From: Sphingomonas sp. Leaf407
Lineage (GTDB): Bacteria; Pseudomonadota; Alphaproteobacteria; Sphingomonadales; Sphingomonadaceae
Length of the DNA stretch: 64,000 bases
Direction: 5' to 3'
Assembly (NCBI RefSeq): GCF_001425385.1
Contig: NZ_LMQO01000001.1
Span: forward strand, 372,001-436,000
Shown: positions 15,146 through 24,918 of the stretch, one piece after another
How positions within the stretch are numbered: the stretch's first letter is position 1
Layout: every line of letters starts with the position of its first letter
Translations under genes and position numbers: made by a program
Notes under the pieces: generated by a model
What the model was told of the DNA's origin: nothing
Seen by the model: only the letters and a program-made list of their open reading frames with translations
Databases searched by the model: none

Positions 15146-18100
15146 ATGTCGTTCCTTCCGCCTGCCTTCACCCGATTGCCGATCGCTATGGCAGCCTATG
15201 GCGCGGTGATCCTGTTGCTGGCGACGGCGACGCTGTCGTTCGCGTCGGCGATGGCGGGGGCGGTGCTGATCTGGCCGGTCAATGCGGTCGCGGTTTCGAT
15301 GCTGACCCGACAGCCGGTCGCCCGGCTGCCGCAGTGGCTGGCCGTCACCGCCGTGGCCATGCTGCTGTCGCATGTCGTGCTCGGCATCGAGACGCGATTG
15401 GCGTTGGGGTTCAGCGCGATCAACCTGATCGAGATCACCGTCGTCGCCACACTGCTGCGGCGCTCGGGCGCCGATCCGATGCGGCTGCGCGGCTATGCGC
15501 TGACGATCCTTGCGGCGATGGCCGGCGCGGCCGTCAGCACGCCGCTGGCCGCCGGACTGTCGGCGGCGGTCGGCGGGCCGGTGTCGGTGCTGGCCATGGC
15601 CCGCTGGTTCGCCGCCAGCGTGATGGGCATGGTGATCGTGGTGCCGGCACTCGGCGCCAGCCGCCGCGACCTGCCCGGCGAAGGCACGATCGGGCCGGTC
15701 GCGCTCGTCCTGCTGCCGTCGATCGCGGCACTCGTCGCGACGCTGGTGTTCGGCATCGGCAATTATCCGCTGCTGTTCCTGCTGATGCCGTGCGGGGTGT
15801 TCGCCGCCTTCCACCACGGTTTCGGCGGCGCGGCGCTGACCACGCTGACGATCGCGATCGTCGCCACGATCTTCACCGTCCACGGCGACGGGCCGATCGC
15901 GGCGAGCTTTCCCGAAACCATCGATCGCTTCCTGTTCCTGCAACTGTTCCTGTCGGCGATCACGCTGACCGCCTTTCCGATGGCGACGCTGCTCCACCAC
16001 CGCGATCGCGCGCTGGAACAGACCCGCGCCGCCGAGCGCGAGTTGCGCCTGCTGACCGATCATTCGACCGACCTGATCCTGCGCATCGGCATGGACGGCA
16101 TCCGCCGCTATGCCTCGCCCGCATCGCAGCAACTGCTCGGCTATGCGCCCGAGGAGCTGGTCGGGCGCAGTTCGTTCGAACGGATGCACCCCGACGACAA
16201 GGAACGGATGCGCCGGGCCTGCCTGACGCTGACCGAAAACGGCGTCGGCGTGGTACGTCGCTATCGCCAGCGGCATCGCGACGGCCAGTATGTGTGGCTG
16301 GAAGGCGCGTTCCGCCTGACGCCGGGCGACGGGCCGGTGGGGGAAATCGTTGCGACGGTGCGCGACATCGGCTTGCGTCAGGCCGCCGAGCAGGCCGCGA
16401 CCGCGGCGATCGCGCAACTGGAGGAGCGGCAGCGCCTGCTGGCGATGGCCGAGGCGGCGGCGCAGATCGGCCATTGGCGCATCGATCACGACGGACAGCG
16501 CTTGTTCTGGTCGCCCGAGGTGTTCCGCATCCACGGCCTGCCGGTCGGCGACGCCCCGCCGCTGGGCGATGCGGTCGACTGTTATCATCCCGACGACCGC
16601 GCGATGGTCCGCTCGCGGATCGCGCAGACGTTCGCGGGCGAGGGACCGTTCGCGTTCGAGGCGCGGCTGCACCGCAACGACGGCGCGCTGCGCTGGGTAT
16701 CGACACGCGGACAGGCGGAACAGGGGCCGGACGGCACGACCGTCGGGCTGTTCGGCGTGTTCCAGGACATTACCGAACAGGTCACGGCGATGGCCGAACT
16801 GCGTGCCGCGCGCGAGGCGGCCGAACGCGCGCTGGCGGCGCGCGCCACCTTCGTCGCGACGATCAGCCACGAGATCCGCACCCCGCTGACCGCGATCCTC
16901 GCCGCCGCGCAATTGCTGCGCGACACGCCCGAGCGGGTCGAACGGATGCGGCATCTCGACTCGCTCGAACAGGCCGGACGGACGCTGTCGCATATCGTCG
17001 ACGACGTGCTGACCTTTTCCAAGCTGGAGGCAGGGCAGGGCGAGGCGGAGGCGATCGCGTTCGAGCCCGACGCGCTGATCGCCGGTATCGCCGGCATGTT
17101 CGCGACCGACGCGGCGGCGCATGGCATCGCGCTGGAGGCCGATATTGCCCCTGGCCGGGTGATCGGCGATCCGGCGCGGTTGCAGCGGGTGCTGACCAAC
17201 CTCGTCGGCAATGCGATCAAGTTCACCCGTGCCGGATCGGTCCGCATCACCGCGACCGCGAGCGGCGGCGATCTATGGTGTTTCGATGTCGCCGACACCG
17301 GCGTCGGCATCCGCGACGACCGGCTGGAGGCGATCTTCGAGCCGTTCGTGCAGGCCGACGCATCGACCACGCGCAGCTATGGCGGCACGGGCCTGGGCCT
17401 CAGCATCAGCCGGATGCTGGTCGAATCGATGGGCGGTGCGATCGGCGTCGACAGCCGCGCGGGCGAGGGATCGCGCTTCTGGTTCACCCTTCCGTTGCCG
17501 GCCACCGTCGCCGCGACCAGCGAGATCGCCCCGCCGCCGCCCGCCGCGCCGGTCCGCCCGCGCAGCATCCTCGTCGCCGAGGACAACGACACCAACCGCT
17601 ATCTGATCGCCGAGATCGTCCGCCGGCTGGGCCACCATGTCGTCGCGGTCGAACATGGCGCGCGCGCGGTGGAATATGTCACCGACCGGGCGGGGCATCC
17701 GATCGATCTGGTGCTGATGGACGTGCAGATGCCGGTCATGGACGGGATCGCCGCGACCCGGGCGATCCGGGCGTGGAGCGGCGCCGGCGCGCGCGTGCCG
17801 ATCTTTGCGCTGACCGCCGATCTGTCGGCCGAACGCCGTGCCGAAGTCGTGGCGGCGGGCATGAACGGTGTCCTTGCCAAGCCGGTCGACATCGCGGCGT
17901 TGCGTCATGCGATCGCGGGCGTGACCGTGGAGCAGGACGAGGAACACGATACCACACCGGACGTGGCGGCGATCGATCCCGGACGGGTCCGCGCGCTCGG
18001 CGAGACGCTGGGGCCGGCGGCGCGCGACACGCTGCTCGGCCTGCTGGTCGAGGATGCCCAGCGTATTCCGGGGCGTCTCCGCGCATTGGTCGGCGGCGGG

Positions 18101-18301
18101 CGGGGCGATCTCGCCCGGCGCGAGGCGCATGCCCTGCGCGGTGCGGCGGCGAGTGTCGGTGCGCAGGCGCTGGTGGCCGCGCTCCGCGTGGTGGAGGACG
18201 CGCGGGAGGATGCGCCGATCGATCCGGCATGGCTCGACACGATCGATCGCGCGGCGCAGGCGGTGGTCGCCGCCGCGCGCGCGGTGAGCGACCAGGCGTG
18301 A
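15146..18301 (+). CDS. Hybrid sensor histidine kinase (MASE1-PAS-PAS-HisKA-HATPase-REC-Hpt)
   Basis: A 1051-residue membrane kinase. Residues ~10-290 form a MASE1-type domain of about eight membrane helices. Two PAS domains follow (~300-420 and ~430-545). HisKA has SHEIRTPL with phospho-acceptor His575. The ATPase domain has NAIKF, DTGVGI and GGTGLGL. The receiver has VLMDVQMPVMDG with Asp859, and a C-terminal Hpt domain has AHALRGAA with His995. All residues for a four-step phosphorelay are intact. The ATG at 15146 starts the hydrophobic region; an upstream ATG at 15065 adds a non-membrane leader. It converges on a LuxR-type regulator 10 bp away, a plausible output partner. Confidence 0.93.
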   Translation: MSFLPPAFTRLPIAMAAYGAVILLLATATLSFASAMAGAVLIWPVNAVAVSMLTRQPVARLPQWLAVTAVAMLLSHVVLGIETRLALGFSAINLIEITVVATLLRRSGADPMRLRGYALTILAAMAGAAVSTPLAAGLSAAVGGPVSVLAMARWFAASVMGMVIVVPALGASRRDLPGEGTIGPVALVLLPSIAALVATLVFGIGNYPLLFLLMPCGVFAAFHHGFGGAALTTLTIAIVATIFTVHGDGPIAASFPETIDRFLFLQLFLSAITLTAFPMATLLHHRDRALEQTRAAERELRLLTDHSTDLILRIGMDGIRRYASPASQQLLGYAPEELVGRSSFERMHPDDKERMRRACLTLTENGVGVVRRYRQRHRDGQYVWLEGAFRLTPGDGPVGEIVATVRDIGLRQAAEQAATAAIAQLEERQRLLAMAEAAAQIGHWRIDHDGQRLFWSPEVFRIHGLPVGDAPPLGDAVDCYHPDDRAMVRSRIAQTFAGEGPFAFEARLHRNDGALRWVSTRGQAEQGPDGTTVGLFGVFQDITEQVTAMAELRAAREAAERALAARATFVATISHEIRTPLTAILAAAQLLRDTPERVERMRHLDSLEQAGRTLSHIVDDVLTFSKLEAGQGEAEAIAFEPDALIAGIAGMFATDAAAHGIALEADIAPGRVIGDPARLQRVLTNLVGNAIKFTRAGSVRITATASGGDLWCFDVADTGVGIRDDRLEAIFEPFVQADASTTRSYGGTGLGLSISRMLVESMGGAIGVDSRAGEGSRFWFTLPLPATVAATSEIAPPPPAAPVRPRSILVAEDNDTNRYLIAEIVRRLGHHVVAVEHGARAVEYVTDRAGHPIDLVLMDVQMPVMDGIAATRAIRAWSGAGARVPIFALTADLSAERRAEVVAAGMNGVLAKPVDIAALRHAIAGVTVEQDEEHDTTPDVAAIDPGRVRALGETLGPAARDTLLGLLVEDAQRIPGRLRALVGGGRGDLARREAHALRGAAASVGAQALVAALRVVEDAREDAPIDPAWLDTIDRAAQAVVAAARAVSDQA

Positions 18302-18311
18302 TGCGTGAAGG

Positions 18312-18941
18312 TCAGTCCTCGGCGTCGAATGCCTGAAGCGCCAGCACCGCCTGCGTCCGGTTGCTGACGCCCAGCTTGCGGAAGATCGCCGACAGGTGCG
18401 ACTTCACCGTCGGTTCGGCGAGTTGCAGGTCATAGGCGATCTGCTTGTTCTGATGCCCGTTGGCAATCGCGCGGAGCACGCGCAGTTGCGCGATCGACAA
18501 GGTGCCCATCCGCTGCGCGAGGTCTGCGCGCCGGTCGTCGCTCGCGCCGATGTCGATTCCTGCGGGAATCCAGCGTTCGCCGGCGAGCAGGTTGCGGATC
18601 GCCGCCACCATCTCGTCGATCGGCGAGGATTTGGGGATGAAGCCGCTGGCGCCCCGCGCCACCGCCTGACGGATCACGCTCGGATCGTCCCGACCGGACA
18701 CGATCGCGATCCGCGCGGCCGGCCGCACCGCACGCAGTACCGCCAGACCGGCGAACCCCTGCACATCGGGCAGCATCAGGTCGAGCAGGATCAGGTCGTG
18801 CGGACGGATGCGGGCGAAATCCTCCGCCTCGGCCAGCGTCGTCGCGCTGTCGATCGTCACAGCCGGATCGACGACCCGCGCCGCCATCGCCAGCGCGGTC
18901 GCACACATCGGATGGTCGTCGGCGACGAGGATTTGCGACAT
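18312..18941 (-). CDS. LuxR/NarL-family response regulator
   Basis: A 209-residue two-domain regulator. The receiver (residues 2-120) has the acidic pair ADDH, phospho-acceptor Asp54 in LILLDLMLPD, and the conserved Lys in FIPKSSP. The C-terminal LuxR helix-turn-helix (about 145-205) reads LSIAQLRVLRAIANGHQNKQIAYDLQLAEPTVKSHLSAIFRKLGVSNRTQAV, the full NarL-type signature. The start at 18941 follows GGAGG at ideal spacing. Tail-to-tail arrangement with the hybrid kinase suggests the two work together, but sequence alone does not prove the pairing. Confidence 0.92.
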   Translation of the reverse strand: MSQILVADDHPMCATALAMAARVVDPAVTIDSATTLAEAEDFARIRPHDLILLDLMLPDVQGFAGLAVLRAVRPAARIAIVSGRDDPSVIRQAVARGASGFIPKSSPIDEMVAAIRNLLAGERWIPAGIDIGASDDRRADLAQRMGTLSIAQLRVLRAIANGHQNKQIAYDLQLAEPTVKSHLSAIFRKLGVSNRTQAVLALQAFDAED

Positions 18942-19015
18942 CGAGGGCCTCCATTCCGTTTCGGCACCGTAGCGATACCGCGAACCGGTTTGACAGGCCA
19001 TATCACAAAGGCGGG

Positions 19016-19648
19016 TCAGTTGAAGGGCGAAGTGATTGAAGATGCGACCGTCTTGTCGCGGGACAGCACGACCGGGGCACCGGCGAAGTCGGTTTCGATC
19101 ACTTGGTCGATCGACCGTTCGATCCCGCGGGTAAGGTCGGCTGGCACCTCGACCACGAAGCCGCGCGCGACCAGCCCGTCGATCGCCCAGCGGACACAAT
19201 AGTCGGCGGCGACTCCCACCACGATCGCGCGGTCGATACCCGCCGCGCGCAACCCGGCGAAGAAACCGTCGCGCGCCACCGCCATGGATGCCGGCTGCCG
19301 CAGGTTGTGGAGCGTCAGCCCCGGTTCGGCCCACATGTCGAACACGCCTTTTTCCAGCCCGAGACAGGGAATGTCCGCCGCCACGACATCGGCCCCGACC
19401 AGATTGCGCCAGCCCGGCGTGCCATGGACGCAGTGGATCGGAAACAGCGTCGCCTCGGCGCTGGTCGGATAGGTATCGGCGAAATGGGTGTCGAAGGTGA
19501 ACACTACCGCCGCCGTATCCGCCGCCTGCCGCCGGCCGAGCCATGCGCGGATCGGCGCGGCCAGCCGGTCGGCATCGGGCACCGGCAAAGCCCCGTCCGC
19601 CAGCATGAAATCCGCCTGGGTATCCACCACCACGATCAGATCGCGCAT
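19016..19648 (-). CDS. Nicotinamidase-type cysteine hydrolase (PncA-like)
   Basis: A 210-residue isochorismatase-fold hydrolase. The catalytic triad is Asp9 (VVVDTQADF), Lys100 (GLEKGVFDMW) and Cys151 (ADYCV). The zinc ligands of true nicotinamidases are also present: Asp53 and His55 (TFDTHF) and His72 (FPIHCVHGTPG). It would deamidate nicotinamide to nicotinate for NAD salvage. Its neighbours support this: it diverges from an NrtR-like regulator and the nicotinate phosphoribosyltransferase pncB, with a perfect palindromic operator in the shared promoter. A different amide substrate cannot be excluded. Confidence 0.85.
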   Translation of the reverse strand: MRDLIVVVDTQADFMLADGALPVPDADRLAAPIRAWLGRRQAADTAAVVFTFDTHFADTYPTSAEATLFPIHCVHGTPGWRNLVGADVVAADIPCLGLEKGVFDMWAEPGLTLHNLRQPASMAVARDGFFAGLRAAGIDRAIVVGVAADYCVRWAIDGLVARGFVVEVPADLTRGIERSIDQVIETDFAGAPVVLSRDKTVASSITSPFN

Positions 19649-19675
19649 CTTCCAGCTCCTGTCATCCGATACTGG

Positions 19676-19700
19676 ACATATATGCTATAAGGATATATGT
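19676..19700. promoter_or_regulatory. Palindromic operator of the NAD-salvage cluster
   Basis: ACATATAT (19676-19683), 9 bp, ATATATGT (19693-19700): a perfect 8-bp inverted repeat in an AT-rich island in an otherwise GC-rich window. It lies 27 bp upstream of the nicotinamidase-like gene and 7 bp upstream of the NrtR-like gene, so one bound dimer could control both directions. The placement and symmetry fit an NrtR site. The same AT-rich stretch may also hold the -10 elements. Confidence 0.65.
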
Positions 19701-19707
19701 AAAGTGC

Positions 19708-20397
19708 ATGGAAGGCATGGCATCCTCCGAAGCATATGATCCCGGGCGCTATGATCGCCCATCGGTGACGGTCGATATTGTCGTGCTGGGAATCATGGAT
19801 GGCCGTCCGGTCGTGCTGATGACCCGGCGTCGGCAGTCGCCGTTCGCCGGTCGATGGACGCTGCCCGGCGGGTTCGTCGGCATCGACGAGGCGCTGGAGA
19901 CGGCAGCCCGACGGGTGCTGGCGGAAAAGGGCGGGCTGGTCGGCCCGGTGCCCGAACAGGTCCATTGCTTCGGCGCGGTCGATCGCGATCCCCGGATGCG
20001 GATCGTCAGCATCGCGCATCGCGTGTTGCTGACCCCGGCGGAGCTTGCCGGGCTGACGCTGGACGCGGGGCAGCGGCTTGCGACGATCGATGCGACCGGC
20101 GCGGTCCGCATCGATGGCGATGCGATTGCGCTTGGCTTCGATCATGCCGCGATCGTCGCGTTGACGCTCGACCGGTTGCGTGGCGGGATCGACGACGCTG
20201 CCTTCGCGCTGTTGCCCGATCGCTTCACGCTGCGCGATCTTCAGGGCGTGCAGGAAGCGGTGCTGGGCCGCGCGCTCAACAAGCCCGCCTTTCGCCGCCG
20301 GATGCTCGACAGCGGGCGGATCACGCCCACCGGCGACCGCGAGGCGGGAACCGCCTTTCGCCCCGCCGCCTTCTATACCCGCACCATAAAGGATTGA
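19708..20397 (+). CDS. NrtR-like regulator (degenerate Nudix plus winged helix)
   Basis: A 229-residue protein with an N-terminal Nudix fold (VDIVVLGIMDGRPVVLMTRRRQSPFAGRWTLPGGFVGIDEAL) and a C-terminal winged-helix-like region (about 155-225: LLPDRFTLRDLQGVQEAVLGRALNKPAFRRRML). The Nudix box reads G-x5-E-x7-RVLAEKGGL. The catalytic REUxEE core is RVLAEK, so one Glu is Val and another Lys, as expected for a protein that binds an NAD metabolite rather than hydrolysing it. NrtR proteins repress NAD-synthesis genes and respond to ADP-ribose-type ligands. The palindrome just upstream and pncB 3 bp downstream support autoregulation. An alternative ATG is at 19717. Confidence 0.82.
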   Translation: MEGMASSEAYDPGRYDRPSVTVDIVVLGIMDGRPVVLMTRRRQSPFAGRWTLPGGFVGIDEALETAARRVLAEKGGLVGPVPEQVHCFGAVDRDPRMRIVSIAHRVLLTPAELAGLTLDAGQRLATIDATGAVRIDGDAIALGFDHAAIVALTLDRLRGGIDDAAFALLPDRFTLRDLQGVQEAVLGRALNKPAFRRRMLDSGRITPTGDREAGTAFRPAAFYTRTIKD

Positions 20398-20400
20398 TCG

Positions 20401-21705
20401 ATGGTGATGACGGATATTGCCACCCGTGTCTGGAACCATGGCTGGCGGCTGGACCCGGTGGTGCGCAGCCTGCTCGATACCGATTTCTACAAGCTGCTGA
20501 TGGTGCAGATGATCCGCGAGGTCCGCCCCGACGTACAGGCGACCTTCGCGGTGCTGAACCGGACGAAGGCGGTACGGCTGGCCGAGGTGATCGACGAGAG
20601 CGAATTGCGCGCCCAGCTCGACCATGCGCGAACGCTGCGCTTCTCGAAGCAGGAGCTGATCTGGCTGGCGGGCAACAGCTTCTATGGGGTCGAACGGATG
20701 TTCGCGCCGGGGTTCATCGACTGGCTGGCCGACTTTCGCCTCCCCGAATACGAGCTGTCGGTGCGCGACGGGCAATATGAGCTGCGTTTCGCGGGGCCAT
20801 GGGCTGAGACGTCGCTATGGGAAATCCCGGCGCTCACCATCCTCAACGAACTGCGTGCCCGCGCGGCGCTGGCCGATCACGGCCGCTTCGCGCTCGACGT
20901 CACCTATGCACGGGCGAAGGCGCGGTTGTGGGACAAGGTCGAGCGGTTGCGCGACCTGCCCGATCTGGTCCTGTCGGACTTCGGCACGCGGCGGCGGCAC
21001 GGCTTTCTGTGGCAGCGCTGGTGCGTCGAGGCGTTGCAGGAGGGGCTGGGCGACCGCTTCATCGGCACGTCGAACGTGCTGCTGGCGATGCAGGCCGGGC
21101 TGGAGGCAGTCGGCACCAACGCGCATGAACTGCCGATGGTCGAGGCGGCACTGGCCGACGACGATGCCGGCATCGCCGCCGCACCCTATCGCGTGCTGGA
21201 GGAGTGGCGGCGGCATTATGGCGGCAACCTGTTGATCGCGCTGCCCGATGCGTTCGGCACCACCGCGTTCCTACGCGATGCGCCGGCGTGGCTGGCGCAG
21301 TGGACCGGCTTCCGCCCCGACAGCATGCCGCCGATCGAGGGCGGCGAGCAGATCATCGCATGGTGGCACGCCCAGGGCGTCGATCCGCGCAGCAAGTTGC
21401 TGATTTTTTCCGACGGAATGGATGTCGACAGCATCACCGCGACCTACCACCACTTCCATGGCCGGGTGCGGATGAGCTTCGGCTGGGGCACCAACCTGAC
21501 CAACGACTTTCGCGGTTGCGATCCGCTGGGCGCCGGCGGGCTGGAGCCGATCTCGCTGGTGTGCAAGGTGGTCGAGGCGAACGGACGCCACGCGGTCAAG
21601 CTGTCCGACAACCCGGCCAAGGCGACCGGGCGGCCGGAGGACATCGCCCGCTACCTGCGCATCTTCGGCGAAGGCGGGCGCGTGGCGCAGCCGGTCGCGG
21701 TGTAG
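20401..21705 (+). CDS. pncB: Nicotinate phosphoribosyltransferase
   Basis: A 434-residue enzyme making nicotinate mononucleotide from nicotinate and PRPP with ATP hydrolysis (Preiss-Handler salvage). The N-terminal [15 protein letters not shown] motif, the autophosphorylated histidine in GTNAHELPM (His242), and the phosphate-binding C-terminal block [11 protein letters not shown] are all present. Length is normal for PncB. The ATG at 20401 follows the NrtR-like gene stop by 3 bp, so the two form an operon, and it is expected to be controlled by the palindrome at 19676. It converges on czcA, leaving a 6-bp gap. Confidence 0.95.
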   Translation: MVMTDIATRVWNHGWRLDPVVRSLLDTDFYKLLMVQMIREVRPDVQATFAVLNRTKAVRLAEVIDESELRAQLDHARTLRFSKQELIWLAGNSFYGVERMFAPGFIDWLADFRLPEYELSVRDGQYELRFAGPWAETSLWEIPALTILNELRARAALADHGRFALDVTYARAKARLWDKVERLRDLPDLVLSDFGTRRRHGFLWQRWCVEALQEGLGDRFIGTSNVLLAMQAGLEAVGTNAHELPMVEAALADDDAGIAAAPYRVLEEWRRHYGGNLLIALPDAFGTTAFLRDAPAWLAQWTGFRPDSMPPIEGGEQIIAWWHAQGVDPRSKLLIFSDGMDVDSITATYHHFHGRVRMSFGWGTNLTNDFRGCDPLGAGGLEPISLVCKVVEANGRHAVKLSDNPAKATGRPEDIARYLRIFGEGGRVAQPVAV

Positions 21706-21711
21706 CCGTCG

Positions 21712-24700
21712 CTACGCCGCGACCGCCGTGCTGCCACGCCGGGCGATGAGCGCAACGATTGCGGGCAGCACCAGCAATGTGAGCGCAGTTGCGGTCATCA
21801 ACCCGCCGATCACGACCGTGGCCAGCGGGCGCTGGACCTCCGCGCCGGTGCCGGTCGCCAGCGCCATCGGCACGAAGCCGAGGCTGGCGACCAGCGCGGT
21901 CATCAGCACCGGGCGGACCCGCTCCATCGCCCCGTCGACGATCGCGGTGGCGGCGTCCACGCCGGTCGCTTGCCGCCGGCCGATCGCGCTCATCATGACG
22001 AGGCCGTTCAGCACCGCGACCCCCGACAGCGCGATAAAGCCGACCGCCGCGGTGATCGAGAAGGGGATACCGCGCAACAGCAGCGCGAAGACCCCACCGG
22101 CCAGCGCCATCGGCACCGCGCTGAACACCACGGCGGCCCGCACCCAGCCACCGAGCGCCAGATACAGCAGCGCGAACACGCCCGCGAAGCACAGCGGCAC
22201 GACGATCAGCAACCGGTTGCGCGCCGACCGCAGGTTTTCGAAGGTGCCGCCCCAGTCGATATACATGCCCGGCGGCAGCGCGAGCGCCGCCACCTTTGCC
22301 TGCGCCTCGCCGACGAACCCGCCGAGGTCGCGTCCGCGCACGTTGGCCTGCACCACGACCATGCGCTTGCCGTTCTCGCGGCTGATCTGGTTCAGACCTT
22401 CGGTGTAGCGGAAGCGGGCGACCTGCGCCAACGGCACCGAATCGGTATGGCCGGTCGCGTCGGGCGGCAGCATCACCGGCACCGATCCAAGCGCCGTCAC
22501 ATCGTCGCGCGCCACGTCGGGCAGACGGACGACGATGTCGAAGCTGCGATCGCCTTCGTAGACGACGCCCGCCTCGCGACCCGACAGCGCGGCGGCGACG
22601 GTGTTCGCCACCGCGTCGACTGGCAGGCCATAGCGTGCCGCCGCCTGCCGATCGACCACCACGTCGAAGGTCGGCGCGCCATCGGTCTGTTCGGCCTGCA
22701 CGTCGGCGGCACCGGCGATGGTGCGCAGCGACGCGGCGATGCGCTGGGCGGTGGCCTGCATCGCCTCCAGATCGTCGCCGTACAGCTTGACCGCCACGTC
22801 GGATCGCACCCCGGCGATCAGTTCGTTGAAGCGCATCTGGATCGGTTGCTGGATTTCCGAGCGACTGCCGATCAGCGGCTTCATCTTCGCCTCGATCCGC
22901 GCGAGGATGTCGGCCTTGCTCGTCACCCCGGCGGGCCATTCGTCGCGGGGTTTGGGGATGACATAGGTGTCCGATGCGTTGGGCGGCATCGGATCGGTGC
23001 CGAGATCGGCGTTGCCGTTCTTGGAAAAGACCAGCGCGACCTCGGGCAGCGTCTTGATCGCATCCTCGATGCGGAGCTGCATCGCGGTCGACTGGTCGAT
23101 CGAGGTGGAGGGAATGCGGAAGTTGGTGACGGTGATGTCGCGCTCGTCGAGCTGCGGCATGAACTCCTCGCCCAGCGCCCCGAACCCGACGATCGCCGCG
23201 ACGAACACGCCGGCCCCGGCAGCGACGAAGGGCAGGGGCCGCGCCACCGCCCTGGCCAGCCACGGCGCATAGCGCGCCTTGAACCAGCGGATCGGCTTCA
23301 CCTCGGTCTCGCTCACCCGCCCGGTCACGAGGATCGCGATCATCGCCGGCACGAAGGTGAGCGACAGCACCAGCGCCGAGGCGAGCGCCAGCATCAGCGT
23401 GACCGCCATCGGCGCGAACGTCTTGCCCTCCACTCCCTGAAACGTCAGCAGCGGCAGGAACACGAGGAAGATGATCGCCTGCCCGAACACGGTCGGGCGG
23501 ATCATCTCGCGCGCGGCCTCGCCGGTTTCCTCCAGCCGTTCCTCCTTCGTCAACAGCCTGCCCAGATGCTCCTGCCGTTCGGCGAGGCGGCGCAGCGCGT
23601 TTTCCACCACGATCACCGCGCCATCGACGATCAGCCCAAAATCGAGCGCGCCGAGACTCATCAGATTGCCCGAGACGCCGAGCGCGTTCATGCCCGTGGC
23701 GGTCATCAGCATCGCGATCGGAATGACGGCGGCGGTGATGAGCGCGGCGCGGACGTTGCCGAGCAGCGCGAACAGCACGACGATGACGAGCAGCGCGCCC
23801 TCGACCAGATTCTTCTCGACCGTGGCGATGGTCGCGCGGACCAGCGACGCGCGGTTGTAGACCGGCGTGGCGACGATGTCGGCGGGCAAGGTGCGGTTCA
23901 CCTCGACCAGCCGGTCGGCGAGCGCGTCGGCGACGATGCGGCTGTTCTCGCCGGTCAGCATCAGCACGGTCGAGATGACCGCCTCGGCCCCCATCAGGCT
24001 GCCGGAGCCGGTGCGGACCCCGCCACCGATCACCACCTGCGCGACGTCGGCGACCCGCACCGGCGTACCGCCACGGCTCGCGACGATCGCCGCTTCGATG
24101 TCGCCGATCGATTTCAGCCGGGCATCGGCGCGCACGAGAAAGCTTTCCCCGGCGCGACGGACATAGTTGGAGCCGGTCGAGACATTGGCCCGTTCCAGCG
24201 CATCGGCAAGGTCGGTGAGCGACAGGCCATAGGCGGTCAGCGCGCCGAGCTTGGGCTCGACGACATATTGCTTCACATAGCCGCCGTTGGAATCGACCCC
24301 CGCCACCCCGGGAACGCCGCGCATCTGCGGACGGATGATCCAGTCCTGTACGGTGCGCAGATAGGCGGCCTTGGCGAGCGGGGTCGTCAGCCGCTCACCC
24401 TCGGGGGTCACATAGCTGCCATCGCCCTGCCAGCCAGGCCTGCCCGGGGCCGCGCGCGCACCGCGCCCGTCGGGATGGGCGAAGGCGACCGAATACATGA
24501 AGATCTCGCCCAAACCCGTTGCCAGCGGGCTGAGCCGTGGCTGGACCCCGGCGGGCAGGCTGCCCTGCGCCTGCGCCAGCCGTTCGGTCACTTGGGCACG
24601 GGCGAAATAGATGTCGGTCGAATCGGCGAAGACCGCCGTGACCTGACTGAAACCGTTGCGCGTGACCGATCGGGTCATCTCCAGTCCGGGGATGCCGGCC

Positions 24701-24918
24701 AGCGCGGTTTCGACCGGAAAGGTGATCTGTTTCTCGACGTCGGTGGGGCCGAGCGCGGGGACGAAGGTGCTGATCTGCACCTGCCGGTTCGTCACGTCGG
24801 GCACGGCGTCGATCGGCAGGCGGGCGATCTGCCACGCGCCGATCGCGATGACGATCAGCGTCAGGAACGCGACCGCCCAGCGTCCGCGCACCGATGCGGT
24901 CAGGATGCGCGCGATCAA
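21712..24918 (-). CDS. czcA: Heavy-metal RND efflux pump, inner-membrane subunit (CzcA/CusA type)
   Basis: A 1068-residue RND transporter with 12 expected membrane helices and two large periplasmic loops. In helix 4 the heavy-metal signature DFGLIVDGAVIVVEN (426-440) has the proton-relay acids Asp426, Asp432 and Glu439 at exactly the CzcA spacing. A Gly/Arg-rich insertion near residues 150-180 (GRGARAAPGRPGWQG) is not typical. The start appears to be a TTG (24916-24918) in a TTGA overlap with the stop of the adaptor gene, preceded by AAGGGG; no nearby ATG is in frame. It exports divalent cations to the outside together with the two upstream gene products. Which metal (Zn, Co, Cd, Ni or Cu) is not settled by sequence. 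Confidence 0.93.
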   Translation of the reverse strand: MIARILTASVRGRWAVAFLTLIVIAIGAWQIARLPIDAVPDVTNRQVQISTFVPALGPTDVEKQITFPVETALAGIPGLEMTRSVTRNGFSQVTAVFADSTDIYFARAQVTERLAQAQGSLPAGVQPRLSPLATGLGEIFMYSVAFAHPDGRGARAAPGRPGWQGDGSYVTPEGERLTTPLAKAAYLRTVQDWIIRPQMRGVPGVAGVDSNGGYVKQYVVEPKLGALTAYGLSLTDLADALERANVSTGSNYVRRAGESFLVRADARLKSIGDIEAAIVASRGGTPVRVADVAQVVIGGGVRTGSGSLMGAEAVISTVLMLTGENSRIVADALADRLVEVNRTLPADIVATPVYNRASLVRATIATVEKNLVEGALLVIVVLFALLGNVRAALITAAVIPIAMLMTATGMNALGVSGNLMSLGALDFGLIVDGAVIVVENALRRLAERQEHLGRLLTKEERLEETGEAAREMIRPTVFGQAIIFLVFLPLLTFQGVEGKTFAPMAVTLMLALASALVLSLTFVPAMIAILVTGRVSETEVKPIRWFKARYAPWLARAVARPLPFVAAGAGVFVAAIVGFGALGEEFMPQLDERDITVTNFRIPSTSIDQSTAMQLRIEDAIKTLPEVALVFSKNGNADLGTDPMPPNASDTYVIPKPRDEWPAGVTSKADILARIEAKMKPLIGSRSEIQQPIQMRFNELIAGVRSDVAVKLYGDDLEAMQATAQRIAASLRTIAGAADVQAEQTDGAPTFDVVVDRQAAARYGLPVDAVANTVAAALSGREAGVVYEGDRSFDIVVRLPDVARDDVTALGSVPVMLPPDATGHTDSVPLAQVARFRYTEGLNQISRENGKRMVVVQANVRGRDLGGFVGEAQAKVAALALPPGMYIDWGGTFENLRSARNRLLIVVPLCFAGVFALLYLALGGWVRAAVVFSAVPMALAGGVFALLLRGIPFSITAAVGFIALSGVAVLNGLVMMSAIGRRQATGVDAATAIVDGAMERVRPVLMTALVASLGFVPMALATGTGAEVQRPLATVVIGGLMTATALTLLVLPAIVALIARRGSTAVAA

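Noticed and set aside
15013..18336. An 1107-residue plus-strand frame and a 764-residue minus-strand frame over the hybrid kinase
   Set aside because: Both are out of frame with the kinase, which has every catalytic motif in order. The alternative translations are low-complexity Arg-rich sequence.
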